Assembly: GCF_021044625.1 (NCBI RefSeq)
Contig: NZ_CP087999.1
Span: 637,001-701,000 of the forward strand
From: Geomonas sp. RF6
GTDB taxonomy: Bacteria; Desulfobacterota; Desulfuromonadia; Geobacterales; Geobacteraceae
Direction of reading: 5' to 3'
Length of the DNA stretch: 64,000 nt
Numbering within the stretch: the stretch's first letter is position 1; every line of letters begins with the position of its first letter. Shown in pieces: positions 8,323-17,591 of this stretch. The translations under genes and the position numbers were made by a program. Below the pieces are notes generated by a model. It was not told where the DNA came from. It was given only the letters and a program-made list of their open reading frames with translations, and searched no databases.

Positions 8323-9483
8323 CTAGAGCGCCCGCAGCGCTTCGGTGGGGTCCATGTTGGAGGCGTGCAGTGCGGGGTAAAGGCTCGCGAGCATCCCGAG
8401 GAGGAGACTGAGACCGACCGCGCCATAGGCCACCGTCGTATCCCATACCAGGAGCGCCCCCTTGCTCTCCGCCATGAAGGGGAGGGCAAGCTTCGCACCG
8501 GCCATTCCCGCTCCGTACCCCAGCACCCCCGCCAGCAGGCTTATCAGCGCCGCTTCCAGAAGGATGATGCGCATGATGTGGCTCTTCCTGAAGCCGATCG
8601 CCCGGAAGACGCCGATCTCCACCGTGCGCTCATTGACGCTTCCCATCATGGTGACGAAAACGATCAGCGAGCCGATGAGGACAACCACACCGGCCATGGC
8701 GTAGGAGAAGCGCTTGAACTGGTCGAGCGCACGCAGCCTCCCCTCGACGACCTGCTGGATGGCGCTGACCTTCACCTCCGGCAGCTTCTCGGCGATCTGA
8801 TTCACCATGTCGGAAATCGGGCACCCCGAGCAGAGCGCGGCGACCTCCACGAGGGTGATCTTCCCCTTCTTGCCGAGAAGCTCCTGCGCCTTCCCGAGCT
8901 GGGCAAAGACGAGGGCGTCGTCCTGTGAGCCGGTCTGGTCAAGGACCCCGGCGACCTTGAAGCTCTGACCTTTTATCTCCAGGGTGTCACCGGGCATGAC
9001 GTTGAAGACCTTCGCGGCGTCGCTCCCCAGAAGAAGATCGTGCGCCCCCTTCGGCGACTCCCCGAAGACCTTCCACCACTGCTTCAGGCGCAGTTCCTTC
9101 TCGAAAAGGACCCCCACCAGCATGGCGTCGTGGGTCCCCACCCGCACGCTCCCGAGGACCTTAGGAGCGATGGCGGAGATGTTCTTGCTGTTCTTGATGG
9201 TGGCGATCTGCGCCAGGTCCTCCTCCCGGATCTCCTTCTGGTCGAAGGTGACCGCGCCGAGGCTGATGCCGCCGTAACTCATGGAGAGCCCGCTGCTTTG
9301 CGGAGTGAGCAGGATGTTTGCCCCGAACTCCTCCATCTTCCGTTCGATGTCGCCGGACATGGAGCGTGTCAGGGTAACGAGGGTCACGATGGTGGCTATC
9401 CCCACCATAAGGCCGATAGTGAGGAACGCCATCTTCCCCTTGCGCCGCTTCAGGTTGTTTACCGATATGTTGTGCAGTTTCAT
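8323..9483 (-). CDS. FtsX-family ABC transporter permease
   Basis: A 386-residue MacB/FtsX-like permease: one N-terminal helix (residues about 17-40, after MKLHNISVNNLKRRKGK), a large periplasmic domain (about 45-260) and three C-terminal helices. The periplasmic domain contains CSGCPIS, a cysteine pair not needed in ordinary FtsX proteins and possibly a metal or redox site. The start at 9483 follows GAGGACGGG. Its partner ATPase follows after 17 bases. The combination with DUF2318 resembles part of the Campylobacter p19 iron-uptake locus (known from that family). Confidence 0.9.
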   Translation of the reverse strand: MKLHNISVNNLKRRKGKMAFLTIGLMVGIATIVTLVTLTRSMSGDIERKMEEFGANILLTPQSSGLSMSYGGISLGAVTFDQKEIREEDLAQIATIKNSKNISAIAPKVLGSVRVGTHDAMLVGVLFEKELRLKQWWKVFGESPKGAHDLLLGSDAAKVFNVMPGDTLEIKGQSFKVAGVLDQTGSQDDALVFAQLGKAQELLGKKGKITLVEVAALCSGCPISDMVNQIAEKLPEVKVSAIQQVVEGRLRALDQFKRFSYAMAGVVVLIGSLIVFVTMMGSVNERTVEIGVFRAIGFRKSHIMRIILLEAALISLLAGVLGYGAGMAGAKLALPFMAESKGALLVWDTTVAYGAVGLSLLLGMLASLYPALHASNMDPTEALRAL

Positions 9484-9503
9484 GCGGTTTTTTCCCGTCC
9501 TCT

Positions 9504-9971
9504 CTAGAAGAAGCGCTCTCCGGTTCTCAAGTCGGTCACCTTCACCGTCACGTTTTTCGCGTCCACCCTGGCAGGGAGGGGGGAGGGGTTGCACCCCCCC
9601 CCGGACTCGGCGCCGATGCGGGTGATTTCGAACTTCTTGTTGCAGTTCTTGCAGGTCATGGCGGTGCCGTCCTGTACGTACCCTTTCTTCTCATGGAAGC
9701 AGACGTCGCAGGCGTCAAAGGCGGTGTGCAGCACCCCGTCCGTCCCCTTCACGATGAAGAACTTGAGGTCCTTCCCTTTCTCCGACCAGGAGTAGAAGTG
9801 CGCCTTCCCGTCGGAGACCTTCGCAACGGGGATGATGACCTCACCCCTTACCGGCTGCACCTTCTCATGCTTCCCGAGGCCGGGGAGGGTGAAGGCGAAA
9901 GCGGTGGCGCAGACAAGGAGGAGTCCCACGGTGAGACCTCCCCATTTCAGGTTATTCGACGTCCTTTTCAT
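9504..9971 (-). CDS. DUF2318 domain protein (probable membrane-anchored metalloprotein)
   Basis: A 155-residue protein with a signal anchor (residues about 10-28) and a DUF2318 domain. Conserved cysteines appear as CDVCFHEKKGY and CKNCNKKFE, followed by GGGCNPSPLP; the first two CxxC pairs are those of the family, thought to bind a metal or Fe-S centre. It is the first gene of a three-gene operon with an FtsX permease and an ABC ATPase. A sigma-54-like promoter lies upstream. In Campylobacter and relatives DUF2318 proteins belong to the Ftr/p19 iron system; here no FTR1 or P19 gene is adjacent. Confidence 0.88.
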   Translation of the reverse strand: MKRTSNNLKWGGLTVGLLLVCATAFAFTLPGLGKHEKVQPVRGEVIIPVAKVSDGKAHFYSWSEKGKDLKFFIVKGTDGVLHTAFDACDVCFHEKKGYVQDGTAMTCKNCNKKFEITRIGAESGGGCNPSPLPARVDAKNVTVKVTDLRTGERFF

Positions 9972-10038
9972 GTTACCTCCGTAAGTTCTCGTGCCGAGTC
10001 GGCACTAGCGTGTGCCTTTGAAAAAACTCCCTTGGCAA

Positions 10039-10054
10039 TACAAGTTGCGTGCCA
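10039..10054 (-). promoter_or_regulatory. Candidate sigma-54 (-24/-12) promoter for the DUF2318 operon
   Basis: Read on the minus strand, TGGCACG is followed by four bases and TTGTA. This matches the -24 element fully and the -12 element (TTGCA) except for one base, with correct spacing. It ends 68 bases before the DUF2318 start codon. The C-to-T change in the -12 GC pair is a weakness. Confidence 0.45.
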
Positions 10055-10208
10055 TGGGGTGGGTATGGCGTGGAGCCGCACCAGAGGGGGCGTGACGGAA
10101 CAGGGAAAGGTTGTGCAGCTGGAGAGTGAGGAATATTCCGCAGGTCGTGTGGAATTTTGTACAGCGATTGCAGCGGCGGGGAGAGCGCCGCAGCAGTCCG
10201 GTCGTGGT

Positions 10209-11171
10209 CTATGCCACCTCGTCCCTGTAGCGCTGGCGCACCGCCTCGAACTCCTTCTCGCCGACGTTCAGAAACGCCTCCACCGCTGCCGGATCGAAGT
10301 GGCTGCCGCTTTTCTCCCGGATCAGCCGGGAGGCTTCCCGGTGGGTGACGGCGCTGTGGTAGGGGCGGTCGGAGGTGACGGCATCGTAGACGTCAGCCAC
10401 CATGAAGAGGCGCGCCCCGAGCGGGATGGCGTCGCCGCGCAGGCCACGGGGATAGCCGCTCCCGTCCCAGCACTCGTGGTGCGCGTACACGAGCTCCGCC
10501 GCCTCCCTGAGGAAGGTGATCCTCTTCACGATACCGTACCCGACCTCCGGGTGCCGGCGCATTACCGCCCACTCCTCGCCGGAGAGCCCCTCCCTCTTCA
10601 GTAGAACATGATCGGGGACGGCGATCTTCCCCACGTCGTGCAGGAGGGCGCCGAAGCCGATGTCGCGCACCTCCTTTTCCGGAAGATCAAAGGTGCCGGT
10701 GAGAAGCTGGGTGTACTCACGCACCCGCTGCGAGTGCATCCGCGTGCTGTGCTCCCGGAGATCGAGAGCGGAAACGAGGGAGAGAAGGGTCTCTTCGTTG
10801 GCGTTGGCGACCTCCCCGAGAAGGAGGCGCTGACGCTCCAGGAGCCACGCGGGAACGAGCCCCACCACCCAGAAACTCGCCAGCTCCCCTATCAGGGTCG
10901 CCTGCTCCATGAGGCTCCCCGGCCAGTTGAGGGCGCTGTGGACGCAAAAGATGGCGCTTACGAGGAAGGCAAAGGATATTGCCCCGCGCACCCCGAACCA
11001 CGCCGCGGCAATGAGCGGCGGGAGGTAAAAGAGCTTGCGCAGCACGATATGCATCTCGTGGTAGTAGAGGGGCTCCGTGGGGAGCATGAAGTGCATGAGG
11101 GCGGTGACGCCGGTGAGGAGAAGCAGAAGCGCCATCCTCTTCCGTTCCCCCTTCTCTGTCAAAAGAGTCAT
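10209..11171 (-). CDS. HD-GYP cyclic-di-GMP phosphodiesterase with membrane N-terminus
   Basis: A 320-residue protein: about four hydrophobic helices in residues 12-115, then an HD-GYP domain (about 125-315). The catalytic signatures HDVGKIAVPD, the metal ligand region RRHPEVGYGI and HHECWDGSGYP are intact, so c-di-GMP hydrolysis is expected. Its ATG overlaps the stop of the upstream histidine kinase gene (ATGA), making it the last gene of the five-gene signalling operon. The membrane part has no recognised ligand motif. Confidence 0.93.
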   Translation of the reverse strand: MTLLTEKGERKRMALLLLLTGVTALMHFMLPTEPLYYHEMHIVLRKLFYLPPLIAAAWFGVRGAISFAFLVSAIFCVHSALNWPGSLMEQATLIGELASFWVVGLVPAWLLERQRLLLGEVANANEETLLSLVSALDLREHSTRMHSQRVREYTQLLTGTFDLPEKEVRDIGFGALLHDVGKIAVPDHVLLKREGLSGEEWAVMRRHPEVGYGIVKRITFLREAAELVYAHHECWDGSGYPRGLRGDAIPLGARLFMVADVYDAVTSDRPYHSAVTHREASRLIREKSGSHFDPAAVEAFLNVGEKEFEAVRQRYRDEVA

Positions 11172-13447
11172 GGTCCCTCCGCATCGATGGTCGCCGATCC
11201 GGCGACCTTCACCTGTATCGTGAATTCGGCCCCCTCCCCCACGTTGCGGGCGGTTACCTTCCCCTTCAGGTTCTTCTCGATGATGTTCTTCGCCATGTAC
11301 AGCCCTATACCGGTCCCCTTGTCCGGCCCCTTCGTGGTGAAGTACGGATCGAAAATCTTCTCGAGGATCTCCTCCGGAATGCCGCCGGCGTTGTCGGAGA
11401 CGCGGACGACGGCGCTGCTCTCCTCGGTCTCCACCGCTACCGTCACCCTCTTCTCCCGCCCCGCGTTCCTCTCCAGGAGGGCGTCCCTCGCATTGAAGAG
11501 GAGGTTGAAAAGGACCTGCGAGAACTCGTTCTGGTATCCGGTAATGACGGGGTCACCCCGGAGATCGACCTGCAGCTCGATCTCCAGCGCGGCGAAGCTC
11601 TCCCGCACCAGCGACAGCGTCCTCTCCAGCACCTCCCGGACGTGGAAGGGGATCTTCTCCTTGTCCGGCCGCACGAGGTTTCTGAAGTCGTCGATGGTGC
11701 GCGACATGTAGGTGATCACCTCCATCGCCTTTGCCACCGTCTCGTCCAGGTACTCGGAGGTGAAGGTTCCGATGTCGTACATGACCGGAAGCTCCTGCAC
11801 CATCAGCCCGAGGACGTTCAGAGGCTGGCGCCACTGGTGGGCGATGTTGCTGAGCATCTCCCCGAGGGCTGCCTGGCGGCTCTGCAGGATCAGCATCCTT
11901 TCCTGCTCCCTCAGCCTTTCCAGCGCCTCGATGCGCCCCTCGGTCTCCACCGCGACCGCCCGGTACGCCTCCTGCAATTCCTGGTTTTGCAGGCTCAGCT
12001 CCTTCTGGCTGCGCAGCAGCTCCTCGGTCCGCTGCGCCACCCGCATCTCCAGTTCCTCCTTCCCCTTCTTGAGATCCGCCATGAGCTCCGTGTTGCGGAT
12101 GCTGATCCCGATGACGGAGGCGATCCCCATGATGAGGCTTATGTCGCTCTCCATGAGCGGCTTCTTCCTCTTCACGTTGTCGACCGCCAGTACCCCTACC
12201 GACTCCTCTTCGATGATGATCGGAGCGCAGATGAAGGAGGAAGCACCAAGCCCCCTCTGCAATGCGAAACTGCGGCGGGAGATACCCTCGTCCCCGTTCT
12301 CCAGGCTGTTCACCAGGAAGGGGCGCTGCTCGCGGAAGGTTCTGGCGAGGATGGTGAGGGCGCGTGGCCGGTCCACGCGGAACGGGAGGCGGCTGATCCG
12401 GTGCAGCTGTGCCGCGCTGTAGCCGAAACTCCCCTGCACCTGCAGTCTCTCCCGGCCCCGGTCCGAGAGGAGGATCATGCCGCGGTCGTAATCGAGGCGC
12501 CGCGCCATCGCCTCGATGACCCCCGAGAGGACCTCGCGGGTGCTGCTGTAGCTCCCGAGGCCGCGCCCGATCTCGTTCAGGAGGAGCGCGTTGTTGTAGT
12601 TCAGGTCGATCTGGGTCAGGAGCTCGTCGATCGACTCCCTGGTACTGTTCACACTCGCTCTGAGGGCCTTCTTCTCGCTCCGTTCCGTGAAGATGGCGAT
12701 GATGAGGGCAAGGCAGAACGATGCGAGGAGCACCTCGCGCAAAAGCACCCAGGTCCCGAAGAGGACGGTGATCAGGTTTGCGAGAAGAAGGACGATGAAG
12801 GCATAGTCCCTGAATTTGCGCAGGTAGCCGAAAAAGGTCTTCTCCCAGGTCACCACATAGCGGCAGACCGGGTCGCCGCGGAACATGCACTCCGGATGCT
12901 GGACCTGGGGGAGGTGGATATCCTGGGGGAGCCGCAGGACATCGGGGATCTTTCTGTTGAAGATGAGAACGATCGCCTCGAAGAAGCCGATGCGGTTCTC
13001 GCACTGGAACGGGCGCTCCAGCCCCGGCGCGACGGGGGTGACCACGACCTCCACCTTGTTGGAAGAGATCTTTCGCGACTCGTAGCGGGAGGACCTGGTG
13101 ATGTTCGCGCTGGCGCTGTTGATCATCTTGAAGGTGCTCGCCGCGTCGATGAGCCCCAGTATGTAGTGCCTCATCGCCCCGAGCGCCACGGGGGATGCGG
13201 CGAAGCGCCCCGCCTCCCTGGCGATGTGCGGGTTGCCGGTCAGCTGCACCAGCTTCTCGTGGAAGCGGTCTACCTGGTTCTGGGTGAACCAGTGCGACTG
13301 GTCCGCGACCTCGTACTCCTTGATGCCGGCGTAGCTTAAGAGCTCCTTCAGGTCGACGTAGCTGTACTTGCGCTTGATTACCTGCAGGTAGGAGTTCATG
13401 ATCCTGCTGTTGTAAAGGGGGGTGTTTCTGAGGCTCGGCCGTTCCAT
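11168..13447 (-). CDS. Membrane histidine kinase with V4R-like and GAF domains
   Basis: A 759-residue kinase. The first ~215 residues resemble the V4R/heme-NO-binding-associated type of sensor, ending with the pattern HPECMFRGDPVCRYVV. Two hydrophobic helices follow (about 220-275), then a GAF domain (about 320-460), a coiled coil, and a kinase core with H-box NIAHQWRQPLN, N-box NLLFNARDAL and G-boxes DNAGGIP and GTGIGLYMAKN. An in-frame GTG-type extension to 13534 exists, but GGAGGGCTC directly precedes the ATG at 13447. It overlaps the HD-GYP gene by four bases. The ligand is unknown. Confidence 0.9.
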   Translation of the reverse strand: MERPSLRNTPLYNSRIMNSYLQVIKRKYSYVDLKELLSYAGIKEYEVADQSHWFTQNQVDRFHEKLVQLTGNPHIAREAGRFAASPVALGAMRHYILGLIDAASTFKMINSASANITRSSRYESRKISSNKVEVVVTPVAPGLERPFQCENRIGFFEAIVLIFNRKIPDVLRLPQDIHLPQVQHPECMFRGDPVCRYVVTWEKTFFGYLRKFRDYAFIVLLLANLITVLFGTWVLLREVLLASFCLALIIAIFTERSEKKALRASVNSTRESIDELLTQIDLNYNNALLLNEIGRGLGSYSSTREVLSGVIEAMARRLDYDRGMILLSDRGRERLQVQGSFGYSAAQLHRISRLPFRVDRPRALTILARTFREQRPFLVNSLENGDEGISRRSFALQRGLGASSFICAPIIIEEESVGVLAVDNVKRKKPLMESDISLIMGIASVIGISIRNTELMADLKKGKEELEMRVAQRTEELLRSQKELSLQNQELQEAYRAVAVETEGRIEALERLREQERMLILQSRQAALGEMLSNIAHQWRQPLNVLGLMVQELPVMYDIGTFTSEYLDETVAKAMEVITYMSRTIDDFRNLVRPDKEKIPFHVREVLERTLSLVRESFAALEIELQVDLRGDPVITGYQNEFSQVLFNLLFNARDALLERNAGREKRVTVAVETEESSAVVRVSDNAGGIPEEILEKIFDPYFTTKGPDKGTGIGLYMAKNIIEKNLKGKVTARNVGEGAEFTIQVKVAGSATIDAEGP

Positions 13448-13548
13448 GAGCCCTCCGATCCAGCATCGCCCCGCCTGCACCGGGCGTCGTACCTTTTGCC
13501 TTCCGGCTCCAACCCCTCCTTTATACCAACGCACCGCCCCGGGTAGTT

Positions 13549-13953
13549 TCAGGCTATGCCGTGCTCCCGAAGCGTCTTTTCCAGATCCTCCCTCGTCAGA
13601 GGCTTGTTGAGATAGGCGAGCACGTTCAAATCGCTGCAGAGCTTCAGGTCGCTGTCCTCTATGGAGGAGGTGATGACGATCACCGGCACGTTCTTCAACC
13701 TCTCCTGCGAGCGCATCATCTTCAGAAGAGCTATGCCGTCGATCTTCGGCATCTTCAGGTCCAGGAGGACGAACTTCGGCAGGGCACTGCTGTCCCGCCC
13801 CTCGAAACGCCCGGTGCCGAGGAGATAGTCGAACGCCTCGGCTCCGTCGCGGGCGACGACGACGTTTTGGTAGTTCGACTTCCCGAGGAGGCGCAGCGTC
13901 AGGATCTCATCGAACCGGTTGTCCTCCACGAGGAGCACCGCGGCATCACTCAT
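13549..13953 (-). CDS. Single-domain response regulator (Rcp1-like receiver)
   Basis: A 134-residue stand-alone receiver. The acidic pair is in LLVEDNRFDE, the phospho-acceptor aspartate in LLDLKMPKIDG, the switch Thr/Ser in VIVITSS, and the lysine in YLNKPLT. The long insertion before the phospho-acceptor and the ending are typical of Rcp1/phytochrome-type receivers. It has no output domain and likely acts as phosphate shuttle or by binding a partner. The start at 13953 follows GAGGGAG; an upstream extension overlaps the neighbouring gene and was not chosen. Confidence 0.93.
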   Translation of the reverse strand: MSDAAVLLVEDNRFDEILTLRLLGKSNYQNVVVARDGAEAFDYLLGTGRFEGRDSSALPKFVLLDLKMPKIDGIALLKMMRSQERLKNVPVIVITSSIEDSDLKLCSDLNVLAYLNKPLTREDLEKTLREHGIA

Positions 13954-13972
13954 GACTCCCTCCCGCTCCCCT

Positions 13973-15568
13973 TCACCCGACCGAGTCCTTTCTCCCGGAA
14001 GCGGCATCGGCGCTCCCGCCCCCCGGGAGCTTTCCGGCACCGAGGGTGAAGAAGAAGGTGGCACCCGCGCCGGGGTTCCCCTCCGCCCAGAGCTTCCCGC
14101 CGTGGGAGTGGATGATCCGCTGCACCGTCGCAAGCCCGATCCCCTCCCCCGGGAACTCACCCTCCGTGTGCAGGCGATGAAACGGCTTGAAGAGCTGCCC
14201 GGCGTACTTCATGTCGAACCCGGCACCGTTGTCCCGCACGTAGAAAACCTGCTCCCCTTCGAGGTGAGCGACGCCGAACTCGATCGTCGCCCCTTCCGTG
14301 TGCGCGGTGAACTTGCAGGCATTGCCCAGCAGGTTTACCAGTGCCTGTCGCAGGAGGGTCGGGTCCCCCAGGGCGCGCACCCCTTCGGCGACAGTGAACG
14401 TCACGCTGCGCTCCCCCAATTCCCTTTGCAGCTCCTCCACCACCGAAAGGACGAGGGCACTCAAGTCCACCTCCCCGATCTCCGGCTTCGTCTTCGTGAC
14501 CCTGCTCAGCCTGAGAAGCGCATCGACGATCCTCTTTACATCCTGCGTCATGCGCGCGATGCTCGAGACGTAGAAGGCGCCGTCCGGGTCGAGCTTTTCG
14601 GCATAATCCTCTTCAAGGGCGGTGCAAAGCCCCTCCAGCCGGTTCAGAGGCGCCCGCAGATCGTGAGAGACCGCGTAGGAGAACCCCTCCAGCTCCTGTA
14701 TGGAGGCCTCCAGGTGCGCGGTGCGCTCCGCCACCTTCTGCTCCAGTTCCCGGTTCAGGGTGCGGATCTCCTCCTCGAGCCTCTTTCTCTCCGTGATCTC
14801 CTTTACGAGAACGAGGAGGCACTGCTCCGTGTCGATCTCCACAAGCTCCGCCGAGAGGAGCCCCACCAGCGGCTCTCCCGAAGGGGTCGTAATGGTGATC
14901 TCCCGATCGCGCACCGGCCCCTGCTCCACAAGCTGGCGCACCACCGCCCCCCGCTCCTCCGGGGCGCCCCAGAGGCACCCCTCCAGGGTCGTCCCCCCCA
15001 CCACCTCTTCGTGACGCAAGGCGCACACCTCCAGAAATGCCTGGTTCACGTCTATGCAGCGCCCCTCCCAGAGGGTGGTCAAGGCCATCAGCGCCGGGGC
15101 GGCATGGAAGACCTTGGCGAACTTCTGTTCAGACTTTCGAAGCGCCTCATCCTTCTTGAGCACCTGCCGCTTCAGGGAGACGATATCGATCCCCTCGTTT
15201 ATGACGGCAAAGAGCCTGTCGTACTTCACCGGCTTCATGATGTAGTGGCTGATCCCGATCTCCAGCGCCCGCAGGAGGTAATCGGCATCGTTGTAGGCGG
15301 TCATCGCTATGACTATCGTCTCCGGGTTCAGCTTCTTTATCTCCGCCGCCATGGCGATCCCGTCCATAAGGGGCATCCGTATGTCGGTGATCACCAGCTC
15401 CGGGCGCTCCTGCCGGAAGAGCTCCAGCCCGGCCTCCCCGTGCTCTGCCGTCAGAAGACGCACGTCGGGGTATGTGGAGCCGATAAGGCGCCCCACCATC
15501 TCCCGTGCTTCGGTCTCGTCCTCCACGTACAGGAGGGCAATGTCGCGTTTTTCGTGCGTCGGCTCCAT
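13973..15568 (-). CDS. Receiver-PAS-histidine kinase
   Basis: A 531-residue soluble protein. The N-terminal receiver (about 8-125) has the DE acidic pair, phospho-acceptor VITDIRMPLMDG and KPVKYD. A PAS domain follows (about 150-265), a short coiled coil, and a phytochrome-type kinase core with H-box FSYAVSHDLRAPLN, N-box NLLGNACKF, and G-boxes DNGAGFDM and GEGIGLATVQR. The C-terminal tail is Gly/Ala-rich. The arrangement suggests it receives a phosphate and adjusts its own kinase output; the next gene is the free-standing receiver at 13549, a likely target. Confidence 0.92.
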   Translation of the reverse strand: MEPTHEKRDIALLYVEDETEAREMVGRLIGSTYPDVRLLTAEHGEAGLELFRQERPELVITDIRMPLMDGIAMAAEIKKLNPETIVIAMTAYNDADYLLRALEIGISHYIMKPVKYDRLFAVINEGIDIVSLKRQVLKKDEALRKSEQKFAKVFHAAPALMALTTLWEGRCIDVNQAFLEVCALRHEEVVGGTTLEGCLWGAPEERGAVVRQLVEQGPVRDREITITTPSGEPLVGLLSAELVEIDTEQCLLVLVKEITERKRLEEEIRTLNRELEQKVAERTAHLEASIQELEGFSYAVSHDLRAPLNRLEGLCTALEEDYAEKLDPDGAFYVSSIARMTQDVKRIVDALLRLSRVTKTKPEIGEVDLSALVLSVVEELQRELGERSVTFTVAEGVRALGDPTLLRQALVNLLGNACKFTAHTEGATIEFGVAHLEGEQVFYVRDNGAGFDMKYAGQLFKPFHRLHTEGEFPGEGIGLATVQRIIHSHGGKLWAEGNPGAGATFFFTLGAGKLPGGGSADAASGRKDSVG

Positions 15569-15646
15569 CTCGTCCCCTTAAACCGCACTACCCTTATCTA
15601 TCAGTATGCCAGCCCTCTTCCCTACTTTCCTTCCATACTCGCACTT

Positions 15647-17311
15647 TTACCCCGTAGCGGGAAACTCTATCGTGAAGCGGGCTCCAGTGCCGACGTTGCA
15701 GACGGAGAGTTTTCCCTCCATATTTCTTTCCACCATCATCCTCGACATGAAAAGGCCGACGCCGGTCCCCTTCTCCGGTCCTTTCGTGGTGAAGTTGCGC
15801 TCGAAGATCCGCTCGATGATCTCGTCGCGGATGCCGCCGGCATTGTCCGTGACGGTGAGCACCCCCTTCCCCTCTTCGCTGCCGACGGTGATCACCACCT
15901 TCGGATCCCTGACCTTCCGTTCCTCGAGAGTGTCCTTTGCGTTGATCAGGAGGTTCAGAAGAACCTGGCAGCACTCGTTCGGGTAGCTCGTGACGACGGG
16001 GTCGTCCGTCACCTGCACCTCGATGGTGATCCTTTGCGTGCTGAAGCTCTCCTCCAGGAGGGAGCGGGTCTTCTCCACCACATGGGATAGCCTGAAGGGG
16101 ACCCTTTCCTTGTCCGGCCGGAAGAAGTTGCGGAAGTCGTCGATCGTCTGGGCCATATGCTCGATGACCCGCATCGACTTGCGCACGGTGGCGTCGATGG
16201 TATCGGGATCGCCCCCCCCTGTCCTGCAGGTGAGCCCGATGTCCTGCGTGAGGAGCCCGAGGGTGTTCAGCGGCTGGCGCCACTGGTGCGCGATGTTGCC
16301 GATCATCTCCCCCATTACCGCGAGGCGGCTTTGCTGCAGGAGCAGCTCCTCCTTCTCCCGCAGCTCGCTCTGCGTCTCCAGGAGCTCCGCCATCCGCGTC
16401 TCCAGGGAGCGGGAGAGACTCTCCCGTTGCGCGATCTCCCCCTGCAGGGTCTCGATCGTCTGCGTAAGCTCCAGCGTGCGCTCCGCGACCCGCTTCTCCA
16501 GAAGGTCCATTGACTGCCTCAGTTCCTCCTGCAGAGCTCTCGCGCTGGTGATATCCTCCACCACCGCTATGAAGTGCGCCGGCTCCCCGGAGCCGTCTCT
16601 TACCAGGGAGACGTTCAGGTGCACCCAGAGGAGGGTGCCGTCGCGGTGGTAGCAGCGCTTTTCGGTGGAGAAGCTCTCGATCGTCCCGGCAAGGAGGGTG
16701 TCGAGCAGGGGGCGGTGCGCCGCAACGTCTTCCGGGTGGCTCACCTCCTGAATGCGCAGCGTCGCCAGTTCCTCGCAGCTGTATCCCAGGATGTCGCAGA
16801 GCTTCTGGTTCGCATGCAGCCAGCGCCCGTCGAGCGCCACCTCCGCGATCCCGAGGGCGGCGAGGGAAAAGATCGCCCTGAACCGCTCCTCGCTGTGCCG
16901 CAGGGCCCGCTCCTTTTCCTTCTTTTCCGTGATGTCTCGGGCGATCGCCGCGATCCCGACGACCGCACCGCCGCAGTCGGTTAGCGGGGAGGCGCTGAGG
17001 CATACGGTGATGCGCCGGCCGTCCTTGGTGACGACTTCCGTCGGGGCGGGATGAAAGGGGGTGCCGGAGCTCGGTCCCTCGAGAAGGATGGGGACCTCGT
17101 GGTGGCGCTCGGGAGGTGCGAGACGTATCAGGTGGGAGCCGGAGATCTCGCGGCTGCTGTAGCCGAAGATACTCTCTGCCCCCCTGTTCCAGCTGACGAT
17201 TATCCCCTCTACCGTCATCCCGAAGATGGCATCGGGGAAAGGCTCCATGAGGCACGAGAAGTCGGCGAGGATCTTGGAGGGGCCGTCGCTGTCGACTGTT
17301 GCGGCAGACAT
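15647..17311 (-). CDS. PAS-PAS histidine kinase
   Basis: A 554-residue soluble kinase with two PAS domains (about 20-145 and 150-265), a coiled coil, and an H-box NIAHQWRQPLN nearly identical to that of the kinase at 11168. N-box NLLINAKDTL and G-boxes DNAGGIR and GTGVGLFMSR are intact. The start at 17311 follows AAAGGAGAAACC; a longer frame to 17332 has no better site. It is the first gene of the signalling operon, with 78 bases before the next gene. No transmembrane segment was seen, so sensing is cytoplasmic, perhaps redox or gas through PAS. Confidence 0.92.
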   Translation of the reverse strand: MSAATVDSDGPSKILADFSCLMEPFPDAIFGMTVEGIIVSWNRGAESIFGYSSREISGSHLIRLAPPERHHEVPILLEGPSSGTPFHPAPTEVVTKDGRRITVCLSASPLTDCGGAVVGIAAIARDITEKKEKERALRHSEERFRAIFSLAALGIAEVALDGRWLHANQKLCDILGYSCEELATLRIQEVSHPEDVAAHRPLLDTLLAGTIESFSTEKRCYHRDGTLLWVHLNVSLVRDGSGEPAHFIAVVEDITSARALQEELRQSMDLLEKRVAERTLELTQTIETLQGEIAQRESLSRSLETRMAELLETQSELREKEELLLQQSRLAVMGEMIGNIAHQWRQPLNTLGLLTQDIGLTCRTGGGDPDTIDATVRKSMRVIEHMAQTIDDFRNFFRPDKERVPFRLSHVVEKTRSLLEESFSTQRITIEVQVTDDPVVTSYPNECCQVLLNLLINAKDTLEERKVRDPKVVITVGSEEGKGVLTVTDNAGGIRDEIIERIFERNFTTKGPEKGTGVGLFMSRMMVERNMEGKLSVCNVGTGARFTIEFPATG

Positions 17312-17530
17312 GGTTTCTCCTTTGCCGGACACTCGCCGTTCATGCCGTGGCGCCCGGAAAGCAAGAGGCGGTTTCTCTGCGGGAAAGGGGAAAATGGCGT
17401 AAATATGCCGGGTTAAAAACGATCCAATAGTATCACCATACCGTTTTGAAGCAAGATTGGGAGCCGCTGCCGCGCCCGGGGAGGAGGGGGTGCTGATGCG
17501 GGAGTGCCGGCGCGGCTGTGGCGCAGGCGC

Positions 17531-17564
17531 AAAAAAACCCGGTGCCCTCAGGAGGAGACCGGGT
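17531..17564 (-). terminator. Intrinsic terminator after modE
   Basis: On the minus strand ACCCGGT and ACCGGGT form a stem around a purine/pyrimidine-rich loop, followed by seven T. It lies 28 bases beyond the modE stop. Confidence 0.8.
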
Positions 17565-17591
17565 GCGGCGGCAGGAAACGGTGGAGCCGGG

